From: Argopecten irradians
Taxonomy: Eukaryota > Mollusca > Bivalvia > Pectinida > Pectinidae
Reading direction: 5' to 3'
DNA: 64,000 bases
Assembly (NCBI RefSeq): GCF_041381155.1
Contig: NC_091138.1
Coordinates: 20,337,255 to 20,401,254, forward strand
The notes under the pieces were generated by a model. That model was not told the origin of the DNA. It worked only from the letters and a program-made list of their open reading frames with translations, and did not search any database. The position numbers were made by a program, and so were the translations under genes. The number at the start of each line of letters is the position of its first letter. Position 1 is the first letter of the stretch. Below, in pieces: positions 26,160 through 38,665 of this stretch.

Positions 26160-26300
26160 AAAAGGTGATTACATTTAGGATCTCATCTTATTTTCTGCTT
26201 GCTTACTGCCTTTCTTCTCCCTAATGCCTCCCTTGACACCGTCTAACTTTTGGCCTGTAGTTGCGTGCTCGCCTCTGTGTTCTGCCCTCTAACCAATAAG
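26160..26300 (+). mobile_element. SINE fragment
   Basis: It carries the SINE module 'acatttaggatctcatctta' through 'ccctaatgcctcccttgaca', then breaks off just before a full copy. Confidence 0.6.
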
Positions 26301-26306
26301 CCCTGC

Positions 26307-26852
26307 AGGTAGGGCGTTAGAATAGTACCTGCTGCCCCTATTGCATGATCGTAAAAGGCGACTAAATTTAGGATCTTACTCTTCTCTTCTTCCTAACTGA
26401 CTTTATCTTTCCTAATGCCTACCTTGGCACCGCCTCACATTTGGCCTTGGGTTGAGCGTTCGCCCCTGTGAGGAAGGCTTTGGGTTCTGTCCCCTGGCCG
26501 AGACGCACCAAAGTCTATAAAAGTGGTAGTTTCTACTCCTGCTTAGCGCTCAGGTGAGCAAACAGGGAGTGGGACGACTGGTTCGCCCGTTGTCAGTATA
26601 ATGTGACCGGGTGGGATGTGTTGCTTGGTGTCTTCGACGGCATGCTTCAGTGATATAGCACTATAAAAAGGGCAACAGTTCCACTATACAAGAAGACACA
26701 ACAAGAACATACTGCAGTCTCCAAAAACACGCACCACGCACTTCACACACGCTACACACTGCATACATGGGAGGCCGTCCTTACATGTCCCTAGCTGTTA
26801 ATAGGACGTTAAACTAAACAAACAAACAAACTAACTAACCAATAAACTAATC
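26307..26852 (+). mobile_element. Full-length SINE copy (reference copy in this window)
   Basis: The copy is about 545 bases. Its head 'gccctgcaggtagggcgtta' is followed by 'ctattgcatgatcgtaaaag', a 'ggttctgtcccctggcc' segment, 'gtctataaaagtggtag', 'aatgtgaccgggtggg' and the tail 'gttaataggacgttaaac', ending in (aaac)n. The order and A-rich tail fit a long SINE. A tRNA-type head is likely, but I could not prove an A/B box pair. At least eight other copies or fragments of this family lie in the window, some forming inverted pairs. Confidence 0.7.
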
Positions 26853-26892
26853 TGTAAAAGTAGAAGTTCTGCTCCTACTTAGCGCTCAGGCA

Positions 26893-27236
26893 TTGCAGGT
26901 AGGGCGTTAGAATTGTACCTACTGCCCCTATTGCATGATCGTAAAAGGCTACTAAATTTAGGATATTTTATTTTCATTTTTCCTTTATTACTTTATTCTT
27001 CCTTATGTCTCCATTGACACAACCTCACTTTTGGCCTTTTGTTGAGCGTTCGTCCCCTGGCCAAGACACACCAAAGTCTATAAAAGTGGTAGTTTCTGCT
27101 CCTGCTTAGCGCTCAGCATAACGGGACGTAAGTAGGACGACTGGTGCGCCCGTTATCCGTATTATGTGACCGGGTGGGGTGTGGTGCTTGGTTTCTTCGA
27201 CGACATGCTTCAGTAAGATAGCACTATAAAAATGAG
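26893..27236 (+). mobile_element. SINE copy, 3' truncated
   Basis: It starts at 'attgcaggtagggcgttaga' and ends at the 'gcactataaaaa' module, so the tail is missing. Confidence 0.65.
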
Positions 27237-27289
27237 CACTAAAGAGTTTCACTATCAATATACGACAGCCTTCCAATATATTTTGGTTT

Positions 27290-27476
27290 GTTTATTATAT
27301 TCACGTCCTATTAACAGCCAGGGACTGGGTCGTATAAGGACGCATCCCGTGTATGTGGTTTGTTGTGTGTATGAAGTACGCAGTGCGTATCTTGGGAGAC
27401 TACGGTATATTAGTATTGTGTCTTCTTGTATAGTGGAACTATTGCCCTTTTTATAGTGCAATATCACTGAAGCATG
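27290..27476 (-). mobile_element. SINE 3' fragment
   Basis: In plus-strand reading it runs from 'cacgtcctattaacagcc' to 'atatcactgaagcatgc', the tail half of the SINE in reverse orientation. Confidence 0.65.
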
Positions 27477-28008
27477 CTTTTTGTTTGTTTGATTGATTGA
27501 TTAACGTCCTATTAACAGCTATGGTCATGTAAGGACGGCCTCCCATGTATGCGGTGTGTTGCGTGTATGTTGTGCGAGGTGCGTGTTTCTGGAGACTGCG
27601 GTATATTCATGTTGTGTCTTCTGTAAAGTGTATAGTGGAACTTTTGCCCTTTTTATAGTGCTATATCACTGGAGCATGCTGCCGAAGACACCAAGCAACA
27701 CACCCCACCCGGTCACATTATACTGACAACGGGCGAACCAGTCGTCCCATTCCCTTTTTGCTGAGCGCTAAGCAGGAGCAGAAACTACCTCTTTTATAGA
27801 CTTTGGTGTGTCTCGGCCAGGGGACAGAACCCAGAGCCTTCCTCACAGGGGCGAACGCTCAACTCAAGGCCAAATGTGAGGCGGTGCCAAGGGAGGCATT
27901 AGGAAGGATAAAGTCAGTTAGGAAGAATAGAAAAGATAAGATCCTAAATTTAGTCGCCTCATGCAATAGGGGCAGCAGGTACAATTCTAACGCCCTACTT
28001 GCAGGGCA
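27477..28008 (-). mobile_element. Full-length SINE copy, reverse orientation
   Basis: The poly(T)-like start 'tttgtttgtttgattgattg' is followed by all the modules of the 26307 copy in reverse, down to 'cctacttgcagggc'. Together with 26307-26852 it forms a large inverted pair. The 102-codon plus frame at 27803-28111 is a by-product. Confidence 0.7.
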
Positions 28009-28240
28009 GCTGAAGCATGCCGCCGAAGACATCAAGCAATACATCCCACCCGGTCACATTATACCGATAACGGACGAACCTGTTGTCCCACTCCCGGTAT
28101 GCTTACGCTAAGCAAGAGCAGAAACTACCACTTTTATAGACGTTGGTATGTCCCGTCCAGAAGACAGAACCCAGAGCCTACATTATACTGACAACGGGCG
28201 AACCTGTCGTCACACTCCCGGTATACTGAGCGCTAAGTAG
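28009..28240 (-). mobile_element. SINE fragments
   Basis: It repeats the modules 'gaagcatgccgccgaagaca', 'tcacattataccgataacgg' and 'gcagaaactaccacttttat', with the 'tgacaacgggcgaacctgt' module appearing a second time. A rearranged or double insertion. Confidence 0.55.
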
Positions 28241-28575
28241 GATCTGTTTTCGAGAAGTTGATTGGTTCTTTTTCTTTGGCGATAAAATTGGTCTTGGTAA
28301 GGGCTAGAACTTCGGAAAAATCTCCTCTGGCTATGATTTGAGAGATGTAGACACCTTGAACGCCAGCGTTGTAAAAGTCGTCTAACAGATGGATAATACT
28401 GTTCTAATGTCTGTCGGGGATGACGTTGGGGAGATGTCATTGATGTATCAAGATTATTTCGATTCCTTTATAAAAAGAAACATCAAATAGCAAGCTTGTT
28501 AAGGCTTCAAACCTTTAATAATTATTGTCGGTGTGGTTGGTCTTAAACGTCTTAAGAAAGCGGTCTCTTTTCCTT
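28240..28575 (-). pseudogene. LINE fragment in reverse orientation
   Basis: Read on the minus strand this encodes short pieces such as GVQGVYISQIIARGDFSEVL that look like LINE open-reading-frame sequence, broken by stops. Its outer end (28517-28573) is an inverted, near-identical copy of 28628-28684 at the start of the plus-strand LINE. It may be the 5'-inverted part of that insertion or a separate relative. Confidence 0.4.
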
Positions 28576-28684
28576 AAGTCTTTTCCTTACAAGTCGCGGT
28601 TTAGTACAGACTTACGACGTGAAATACGGAAAAGAGACCGCTTTCTTAAGACATTTAAGACAAACCGCACCGACAATAATTATA
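28517..28684. repeat. Inverted repeat, arms of about 57 bases
   Basis: The left arm contains 'cttaagaaagcggtctcttt' and the right arm 'aaagagaccgctttcttaag', with the match continuing to 'ccgacaataatt' on the outside. The spacer is about 54 bases. The inner 23 bases are identical in both arms. Confidence 0.85.
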
Positions 28685-30845
28685 ACAGATTTAGACGCCA
28701 ACAAAATCAGGCAAATAATTTAAAGAAACGGACTAAAGGCCTATATTATGCGAATTTTAACGGTTTATTAGACACTTTCACTGATTCGAACAAAAAAAAT
28801 CTGGAAAACTGTTCGTAACCTAATAAAGACATCTGACAAGACAAACTCATTACTACCACTTGCGAATCCGACGACAGGTGACATAGAAACGTCTGACGAT
28901 AGGAAATCTAACTTATTAAACGATTATTTTGTATCCATTTCAACAATTGACGACACTAACGTAGACGTACCAACTGCTGACCCAAGGACGAACTCCTCGT
29001 TAACAGACATTCATTTCACAACTGACGACATAACTGATATAAAAACTCTTAATATTAATAAAGCAATAGGGCCTGATACTATTAGTAACAACATGTTAAA
29101 AAACACTAGTGAGTCGGTCGCTATCCCTTTATCTCTCATTTTTCGGTCATCGTTAGACAATGGAATTTTCCCACGAGCTTGGAAACATGCCCTGGTAATG
29201 CCCTGTTATAAAAATGGTGATAAATCTAAACCTTCTAATTATCGCCCTATATCTCTACTCAGCACAGTTGGGAAAGTTTTTGAGGTTTTTTTTAACCAAA
29301 GTTAGTAACCAAATTTTTAAATAACTATTTAATTGAAAATTTTCTAATCTATAGATATCAATCAGGTTTTCAGCCAGGCCACTCCAGTGTACATCAACTC
29401 ATAGAAATTTTTAACCGTATTTGTGAAAATCTAGAAAAAAAAACCATCCAACATGTCTGATTTTTTGTGATATATCAAAGGCCTTCGATAGAGTATGGCA
29501 TAAGGGGCTGGATGTGAAACTAATGAGTTATGGTATTTTTGGTATGTTTTTAGACTGGTTAGTTGACTATATTACTGACAGACGACAACAGGTTCGTAGG
29601 AAACAGCAGATCTTCTGTAAAGAAAACTAATGCAAGAGTGACACAAGGCTCAGTCCTCGGTCCCCTACTATTTATATTGTATTTTAATGATATAACCGAT
29701 AATCTTGATTGTATTTAAAAACCATTTGCTGATGATACTTCACTACTATGTTCAGACGAATCTCTTTTAGTCATCGAAAATAAAATTAATAACGATCTTT
29801 CTTCTATCCAAACTTGGGCGAATAAATGGTTAGTTAAATTTAATCCATCCAAAACAGAAGCTCTGCTGACTTCTAATATTGAATTAGGCTGTTATTGACA
29901 TCAACTTCAATAACGTAAGTGTAGACTTTGTTGACCAACATAAACACCTAGGTGTATTTATTGATTCAAACTGTAAATGGAGCTACTACATTAACCATAT
30001 ATCTAAATAAGCTTCAAAACTAGTTGGCATCTTAAGAAAATTAAAGTATATTTTAAATCGTAATACACTGAACAAGATCTATAGAACATATATACTACCA
30101 ACTTTATAGTATTGCTGTGAATTATGGGATGGGTGTAGTGTTGCTAATGCTGACAAATTAGAGAAAATTCAACTAGAAGCTGCTAGGGTAGTTACAGGAC
30201 TACCTTCATATACATTTGTACTAGTAGGCAATCTCTTAACTCTGAAGCGGGATGGGAAACCTTATCTGACCGCTAACAGACCGCTGATCTAGACGTAAAA
30301 TTAACTTATTTTTCAAAATACATAATGGACTAACACCCTCTTATCTCTCTACTCTACTCCCTCCTTAAATTCTGAAAACACTCGATTCTGACTAAGAGAC
30401 TCTGAAAATTACACTACCCAATAACCGTCTGGAAACAACTTATATATCATTCTTTCCATCAACTATAAGGCTCTGAAATAGTTTAGATACTAATATTAGA
30501 CAGACAAACAGATTTAGCACTTAAAAAACATAATTCATATCCATCCTATTTATTTCTCCTTGGTGATCGGAAAATTAACATTTTGCACTGCAGACTAAGA
30601 AATAAATCCAGTATCCTAAAATATGACCTGTTCAGAGTAAATCATTCTGACGACCAAAGCTGTGCATGTGATTTTGAATGTGAAGACGCATATCATTATT
30701 TTTCTAATTGTAACGTATATGCTCGGCAACGTATAGAGCTTTACAAACCTTGTTGTTCGGTGATTCTTACTTAACACAAAACGATAATGAATTTATTATT
30801 AATGAAACTCAAAAATATATTCTTGATACAAAACGATTTTAATCT
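28600..30845 (+). pseudogene. Decayed LINE (CR1/Jockey-like) reverse transcriptase
   Basis: This is a 5'-truncated non-LTR retrotransposon. The reverse transcriptase motifs appear in order: IGPDTISNNMLKN near 29070, NYRPISLLSTVGK near 29240, YQSGFQPGHSS near 29355, FCDISKAFDRVWHK near 29465, VTQGSVLGPLLF near 29640 and FADDTSLLC near 29725. Near 30650 is a C-terminal Cys/His cluster (CACDFECEDAYHYFSNC). Several stops and frameshifts interrupt it, including one just before FADDTS and one in the NYRPIS-YQSGF interval. The FADD box and the C-terminal zinc-knuckle-like cluster favour the CR1/Jockey group; the exact clade is open. A (tc)n run follows the ORF at about 30843. Confidence 0.85.
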
Positions 30846-31639
30846 CTCTCTCTCTCAAGGAGTATTTAAGAATATGTAAATATAGATTGTATGTTTGAAA
30901 CTACTACGTTTATTCTATGTTTATTTTGATTTCGAGTATGCATTTCGTTTCTGAATAACATTTTAAGTCTGCCATCTTCAATTGTTGATTTTGTATATTT
31001 GTAATATTGCTAGACAGGGCTTGATATAAGTTGAAATAACTTGTGCCAAATCCTTTTGTTTCAATAAAATATGTTTAAATCAAGGCTTAAACGGTTGACT
31101 TCGTCTGTCAAAACCTAAAAAAATCTTGCGACAAAAAAGCCAGTACAAATCCTCATTTTATATAGTATTTCCAGTTATTTTAGAGTTATTCTTGTACTCG
31201 GACTCGTCTCCATTGCTGGAGTAACTTGTAAAATTTAAGAACTGATGTACAGAATAATCAGAGTAACTTGTATATTTTGTATAGTGTACTTTTTTGAATA
31301 TTTAACTATTTTTTTTTATTTTTGTACTCAGACTCGTCTCGATTGCTGGATTAACTTGTAAAAGGTTAAGCACGCGTACTTCAGATCAAATGCATTTTCT
31401 ACACCTTGCTCCGCTATTTCGTCCCAGTAAATTTATGCAATTAGCTTTGTTGTGCTCTTTGCGCGAGATGACTACGTAGACGAAAATTATTCAGGCATTT
31501 TTTTTTCAAAACTGCTTCGTACCCCGAAATTCACTTTCAAGATTATGCATCAATGTGATTGGCCATTTCCTCCTTGACACGACCCCTAATGGGATTTTTT
31601 TATATCAAGGGAAAATCTGAGATCCCAAGGCCATGAAAT
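30846..31639. other. LINE 3' region and a two-unit tandem repeat
   Basis: An 'aataaaat' motif near 31066 may end the LINE 3' UTR. A block of about 130 bases containing 'actcgtctccattgctgga' and 'taacttgtaaaa' occurs twice (about 31195 and 31325). No gene is supported. Confidence 0.45.
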
Positions 31640-32290
31640 TCACACGTTTTGTAACACAGGGACCTGGCACGATTTTTTTAAACTAACATTATAGGTATAT
31701 ATATTATAGTATGTATACTATTGGTTAAACATTTTCGTGTCAGGTCCCTGTGTTTTGTAAAGGGCCTTAAGATCTTTCAAGCTATGAAGCGTATTTGGTT
31801 CCATCGAATCTGTGAATGCAGAAGAAAGATTTTTGAAAAGTTAGCCAATTTGACCCATTTTGGCCCCGCCCCTCTGGCCCCTGGGGGTCGGCCAGGACCA
31901 TTGTAGATATGATGTTAGAATGCTATCATAGGCTAATAATTCTAACCCAGTTTGACTTATTTCCTATTAAAACAATGCAAATAATGTTCATAAATGTGTA
32001 TTTGTTATATAAACTATAGTAAATTTGACCCCCTCCCCAGGTGAAAATCTGAGATCCCAGGGCCATGAAATTCACAATTTTGTAAAGAACCTTAAGACCT
32101 TCCAATCTATGAAGAATATCGGGTTCCATCGAATCTGTGAATTCAGAAGAAGATTTTTGAAGTTTTAGCCTATTTGACCCCATTTGGCCCCGCCCCTCTT
32201 GCCTCTGGGGGTCGGCCAGGGCCAATATAGATATGACGATAAAATGCCATCTCAGGCTAATAATTCTAACCCAGTTTGACTATTTTTATC
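31640..32290 (+). repeat. Dispersed molluscan repeat, two to three units
   Basis: Units share 'ctatgaagaatatcgggttc', 'catcgaatctgtgaa', 'agaagatttttgaagtttta' and 'tctgggggtcggccaggg'. Same family as 1-600. Confidence 0.7.
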
Positions 32291-33990
32291 AGGTGGTGTG
32301 GCGGTGCATAAAACGTCCCTCACAGACACATTCAGCTAAATACCACCTTACAAGCTGTTGCTATAAGCGCAACTCTTCACCGAAAAATAACAGTCTGTTC
32401 TATATATTTACCTCCAAATACTCCATTTAGTTGTGATGAACTGAGTAACATCGTATCACAACTACCAGTGCCATATATTATCATGGGTGACTTTAACGGT
32501 CATAATAGCCTCTGGGGCTCCCCAGGCACTGACGATAGAGGTAGATGTATCGAAGAGTTTATTAATAAAAACAGCTTATATCTTTATAACACCAATGCCC
32601 CAACATATTTATACCCTGCCTCTGGCTCGCTTACCCACATTGATCTATCGTTGTGCCATCCATCAATTCTTCTGGATTATGATTGGATGGTCAACGATGA
32701 TCTTTGTGGGAGCGATCACTTTCCAATTATACTTTAAAACATAGGGTCACCAAAACTTCAGGAGCCTATTCCTCGTTGGAATCTACACAAGGCGGACTGG
32801 GTTCAATTTAAAAATTTGTGCGCAGAGGAGCTCATCGAGGATAAATTTTTGAACCTCGATGACCCCATTAAAATTTTCACAGAAGCGCTCAATTCTATCG
32901 CTACAAAAAACATACCAAAATCCGTGCCAAAACCTACAAAGTTTCGTCTCTCAAATGATTCATTTATCAATAGATCTGGTAGAAATTCCGCTCTGAGGCG
33001 TTACTTGGCTTCGCCAACCGTCTCAAACTATAACAATTTTAAAATTTGGAGAGCAAAAGCTCGAAGGTCTATCAAATCCGACAAGAAAAGTACTTGGAAA
33101 GAGTATGTCTCAAAAATTAATTCCAATACATCTTCGAAGAAAGTTTGGGAAATGATTGATAAAATCAGCGGGAAAAGAAAAGCAACACCATCCTCCCACC
33201 TCATTTACAAAAATAAAATATTTTCTTCCAAATCCGAAATAGCTGACGCCTTTGCCAAAAATTTTGCTAAAAATTCATCCGTCAAAAATCATTCCAAAAA
33301 ATTTCAAAAATTTAAAAAAGAAAATGAAAAGAGACGTCTTAATTTTAAATAGTGAAAGTTACAATAGGCCTTTCGAGATACCAGAATTGCTCGAGTCCCT
33401 TGAGAAATCAAAGGACTCGGCAGCTGGACCAGACGAAATTCCATATATGTTTTTAAAACAATTACCAGACTCTTCACTAAAATGTCTTTTAACTATATTT
33501 AATCAAGTTTACTCTTCTGGCAAAATTCCCGAGTCTTGGAAGGAATCTACTATTATACCCCTTCCGAAGCCCGGGAAAGATGCTACTGATGCCAATAACT
33601 ATCGTCCTATTTCATTGAGAGTTGTATTTGTAAAACTCTAGAACGTATGATAAATACTAGATTAGTTTGGTTCCTGGAATCAAATAATATTTTAAGTCCT
33701 TTGCAAAGTTTGTTTGTTTGTTTGGTTGGTTAATTAACGTCCTATTAACAGCCATGGTCATGTAAGGACGGCCTCCCATGTATGCGGTGTGTTGCGTGTA
33801 TGTTGTGCGAGGTGCGTGTTTTGGGAGACTGCGGTATATTCATGTAGTGTCTTCTTGTATATTTATATACGAGAAGCATTTGCCAAGAAAAGACATCTTG
33901 AGGCCGTATTCTTTGACCTTGAAAAGGCATACGACACAACTTGGCAATCTGGAATCATGAACGATCTCCATGATATCGGTATACGTGGTA
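32291..33990 (+). pseudogene. Decayed LINE with endonuclease and reverse transcriptase
   Basis: An APE-type endonuclease opens with GGVAVHKTSLTDTF and continues to the catalytic phrase IIMGDFNGHNSLWG (32475-32520) and then GSDHFPI (near 32712). A linker frame (32816-33352) is followed by the reverse transcriptase region: AAGPDEIPYMFLKQ, SWKESTIIPLPKPGK, NNYRPIS and, after an inserted SINE fragment, AVFFDLEKAYDTTW (33906-33950). The element is cut off at about 33990 by a foldback transposon and is not seen again beyond it. Frameshifts and stops are present. It differs from the 28.6-kb LINE and resembles I/Jockey-like families. Confidence 0.85.
33708..33866 (-). mobile_element. SINE fragment inserted in LINE
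   Basis: It runs from 'tttgtttgtttgtttggttg' to 'tagtgtcttcttgtata' (plus-strand reading), the tail part of the SINE. It splits the LINE reverse transcriptase just before the FDLEKAYD motif, so it is younger than that LINE copy. Confidence 0.8.
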
Positions 33991-36985
33991 AGGACCTCTT
34001 TCACGAACAATGGAAATTTGCCCACGAACCAATTTTATTGAAATTAAATGTTACATGTAGCAACATAAATGCAAACCCTTGAAATACGTTTAAAAAATTC
34101 AAAAGGTCCCAGGGGCCTGTGCTATGGCCAAATTAATGTTGCCCAGTAGAGGTGTATGACAGGGTTCCCTTTTTGATCCAAAATGGTATCAAAATAATGT
34201 TTTATGTCATAAAACTGTATTATTTTCTGAAGAGTATAAATAATTACATATTATGATCACAAATATGTGGGCAAAATGTGACAAATAAAATTTTGGCTAC
34301 ATTTTAAAGACAGAAAATATGGAAATTTTGGGTGTTATTTTCGGCCATGTCAATTATTAACAAGGGTGGTTCACCCACTTCCAGTTTGAGTGCACCAAAA
34401 ATATTTTCTAAAAAGTTGGCCCATTACCTGAAGTAAATATTGTGAAAATTTCAGAAAAATTGTGGACCGGTAAATTTGTCGTTTAAAAGTTATAATATAG
34501 CAAGGTCTATTTTTAGTAACGTTACATAATGCTATGAATATGCTTATTTTGAATCATTAATCACGAATCTAACGGTGTCAACATTAATGTATAATCCAAT
34601 ACTCATCTGTAACGCTTGATATGATTTCAAATTGATTTATTTAGTGATACTTTGTAGAAAAATTAAGTTTTACATAACCAAAATTACAAAACATTTGGGT
34701 GTTTTATGACCACAATAAGCTGTTTAGCATTTGAAGTAGCTTCACTAATATGTCCTGTTCTAATGATTTATTTTGTAATTATAGAGCATATTTACAGTGA
34801 AGAGAGTGATTAAAATGGGATTCTGTAGCTGTGTTGTTTGAGAGGGAAGAGTTACCAGGTTACATGGGTCATGTTACAAACCTACAGTAGTTCAATTATT
34901 TGCAGGGCTAACACTTCTGATTAACATTTATGTTGATTCATGCTAACAAATGTAAATCTCATCACTTTTACATATTATATTGTTTTAGATTTTAAGTTTA
35001 ATTTGGTCGGGAAACTCATTTATGTATCATTTCAGATTTAGATACATTAATGGCAAATACTTCTTTAATCTTGCAAAATAACTAACTGAATGTAGCAGTT
35101 TTAATAATGAAAATAGACGTTATCTGTAAGTAGATCATCAAAACTTGATTGTATCTTTATTGTCAATAATCATATTTGAATTCCATGTTAGTATTATTAT
35201 ATAATTAGAAAATTAAACAGCTTTACTGAGTATTAGACACAAAAGAAAGGCTTCGATCACAGTACATGTACATGGTGTATATCCCCGTGGTAAAGAGTGT
35301 GTGGCGATGAAACCGTTTTATTCCATACTATATAAACTGACTTTGAGTTTAGAATTATATGAGTTTTATAAGTAATTCTGAAGTAATCCTTATGGACAAA
35401 AAGATCTCTAAAAATGTTAGTTGGTGGATATGGTATTAATCGTACAGAGATAATGGAGAAACAGTCAAACAGGAAATGAGAGTGTCTGATCAAACTGGAA
35501 ATCATTTAAATGCAGTTTATTACATTATACTGTATGTTACTTAGCTTTGTGTCACGTATAAATTAATTTATTTGGATCCCCCTGACATGTTTAATTCATG
35601 TTGTGATAACCAAATTTCTTATAAAAGCAAAATTTATTACCTGAAATGATAAACCTTATGCCATTTTGATTGATAGTATGATGTGTTTATGATACACAAA
35701 GCTAATTATGAAAAATAAAACTGTGGACCTCAAAAACTTTTGACTGTTTCATTAACCATAAAAGATGCTGTTATTTTTTTAACTGAAAAAAATCTTAGTT
35801 AACCTTTATGGAATTCATGAAAATTCTGAAGAAAATTCAAAAACTCAAAATCAAACTTCAGTTGATTGATCACAAATATTCTGACCAATCTAAATATTAA
35901 ACTGATAAGAAATACTTATATAGTAAAATTAATACAATTTTGAACGAAAAAAAATCATATATCAATTTGTCTATGTTTTTTTTTAAACAACAACTTGTAA
36001 TGGTGTGATTTGATGCCATTGCCAACACTTTGAAAGCACAATATTTTGAAAAACAACAACATTATACATAAATGTACTAATATACTGGATGTATGAAAAT
36101 TGGTAAAAACTTGATTCTCTTACATAATAATCTACTCCCAACCATTTGATTTCTAGATTTTGTTATTATTTTAATATGCCTTTAAGCTGTAAATAAAAAG
36201 AATATTTCTGAGAATGCAGTTGTAATCATCCTCTAGCTTGAAAAGTGAACGATAATGCCCTAAAAATTCCGAAATACTTTGTTATTGTGATTCAATATTT
36301 TGATTATTCTACAATATGTAGGTTATAAAATCATATATTACTTTACATTTAATGTAACTAATGAGTATTAAATAAGATTAAGAAATCAGTTTCTTTGTTT
36401 ACTCAATTTTATGAATGAAAAGGGCCTTGGTGCGATCACGGTGTAATACTGCTAAAAATATACCTTGTCTCACTAAGACCTTTAAACGACAAATTAACCG
36501 GTCCACAAGTTTTCTGAAATTTTCAAAATATTAACTTCAGGTAATGAGCCAACTTTTTAGAAAATATTTTTGGTGCACTCAAACTGGAAGTGGGTAAATC
36601 ACCATTGTTAATAATTGACATGGCCGAAAATAACACCCAAAATTTCCATATTTTCTGTCTTTAAAATGTAGCCAAAATTTTATTTGTCACATTTTGCCTA
36701 CATATTTGTGATCATAATATGTAATTATTTATACTCTTCAGAAAATAATACAGTTTTATGACATAAAACATTATTTTGATACCATTTTGGATCAAAAATG
36801 GAACCCTGTCATATACCTCTACTAGGCAACATTAATTTGGCCATCGCACAGGCCCCTGGGACCTTTTGATTTTTTTACACGTATTTCAAGGGTTTGCATT
36901 TATGTTGCTACATATAACATTTAATTTCAATGAAATTGGTTCGTGGGCAAATTTCCATTGTTCGTGAAAGAGGTCCTTTCAACTT
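33990..36985. mobile_element. 3-kb foldback DNA transposon, nonautonomous
   Basis: The left end begins 'aaggacctctttcacgaaca' and the right end closes with 'tgttcgtgaaagaggtcctt'. The inverted match continues for roughly 500 bases (33990 to about 34520 and about 36450 to 36985), with scattered differences and shared landmarks such as 'caaaaggtcccaggggcc'. The 1.9-kb middle is AT-rich and has no supported gene. I could not find a convincing target duplication. It truncates the LINE at its left. Confidence 0.8.
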
Positions 36986-37599
36986 ATCAGTATCTGGTTA
37001 TACAGTATCCGCTTTTTAACTATAAACAAAAACATAGGTATGCATATATACATGTATATATATACTTAACATGCTTTTTATACCTGCTCATTTTTGGAGT
37101 GTTATCATAGTATTTCTTACAAGTGTATCCTAAATACATATTTAATTTCAATATTGTCTGTAAAATTACATATATCATATATATGATTTTGAGATGTACA
37201 TGTATGTATCCACAGGGAGGGGCTTATATAGGCATAGCCTGCTGCCCAATCCCTATTAAATCAAATGATTTAATAAAAATATTGTGAAATGAAATCAGCC
37301 TGTAATGAGCTTGATGTCTCCTCACAATGTCAAAGACGGTGTAGAGGTAGGTATACTGAAGTGGCTTCTATTGATGGGCGCCATACACGGGAAAACTGGG
37401 AGAAAGTTAGATGATTTTAACACGTGTAGTAGTAAAAACACTAAGTACATACAGAACTAGATATTTGAACTGTCTATAAATACAAAAATAATGTGTTGTG
37501 TAAATTTAAAAAAACAAACTTACAATTGGTCCTTTTTACCTGGCACATTATACTATAAAAACAGAAAGTTGACTTACTTTCAGTGGCGTAGGAAGATGA
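36986..37599. other. Intergenic, no feature seen
   Basis: AT-rich with (ta)-rich stretches; no supported gene. Confidence 0.4.
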
Positions 37600-38455
37600 A
37601 ACGTAATGGGGGGGGGGGGGGGGCAAAGGTCCTCAATATTTCGTAACCCCACCCCCCCTCGCGCACCCCGCACCCACAGGAGATACTTGATATACTTTTT
37701 TCATATATCATTACATATAATCCTTATACACATCTATAGACAGTGGCGTCGCTAACAGGAAATTAATGAATACGCAAATAAGCGTGCGATTTTTGGGGGT
37801 TCCGGGGTGTCCACTGGAAAAAATATTAAGATTTAGAATGATCGTGATGAGTTTAACGATGCATTTCGATGATTTTGCGAGCGCCGAAGGCGCGAGATTT
37901 TGGTGTTCGGGGGACGGGAGGTCTCCCCCGGGAAAAATATGTACGATTTAGAATGGCAGAGATCAATTTTACGATGCATTTTGTTGATTTTGAGAGATTC
38001 GCTGGCGCGAGATTTTGGTGTTTGGGGGGTCTGGGGGGTCTCCCCCGGGAAAAAAATTACGCTTTAGAATGGCTGAGATGAATTTTACGATGCATTTTGT
38101 TGAATTTGCGAGCGCCGAAGGCGCGAGATTTTGGTGTTGGGGGGGGGGAGATTTAAGATTTAGAATGGCTGAGATGAGTTTTTTTGATGAATTTTGAAGG
38201 TGTGAGATTTTGTTGCTTGGGGGGTCTTGTGTTCTCCCCCGGAAAAAAAATTTCGATTTAGAATTGCTCAGATGAGTTTTACGATGTATTTTGATGAATT
38301 TGCAAGCGCCGAAGGCGCGAGAATTTGTTTGGGGGGGGGGGGGGGGGGGGGTCCGGGGGTCTCCCTCGAGAAAAAAATTACGATTTGGAATGGCTGAGAT
38401 GAGTTTTACAATGTATTATGATGATTTTAAAGCTTTTTACGGTAATTTTTCGATT
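37600..38455 (+). repeat. G-rich tandem repeat, unit of about 100-130 bases
   Basis: About six units carry the palindrome-like 'gcgagcgccgaaggcgcgag', 'attttggtgt', a G run, 'ggtctcccccggg', a short A run and 'gatttagaatggctgagatg'. Runs of 12 or more G occur at about 37608 and 38332. The short frames here come from the repeat. Confidence 0.8.
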
Positions 38456-38665
38456 TAAAGTTACCCGCATTAAGAAATGTTACTTGTGAGTTTCGTCATA
38501 CCATTTTGTAACCCAGCTCGATCTGAACATACCGGATTCACACCATCGGCACATTGTTGTGTAACTCAAAATAATAATGAATTGAAGATATATAAACAAA
38601 TTAATCTTTTTTTTAAGAAACATTTTTTTAAATAGTATAATCTATTGGTGGACATTTTTTCATTA

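Noticed and set aside
27803-28111. 102-codon plus frame
   Set aside because: It lies over reverse SINE copies; equivalent frames are broken in sister copies.
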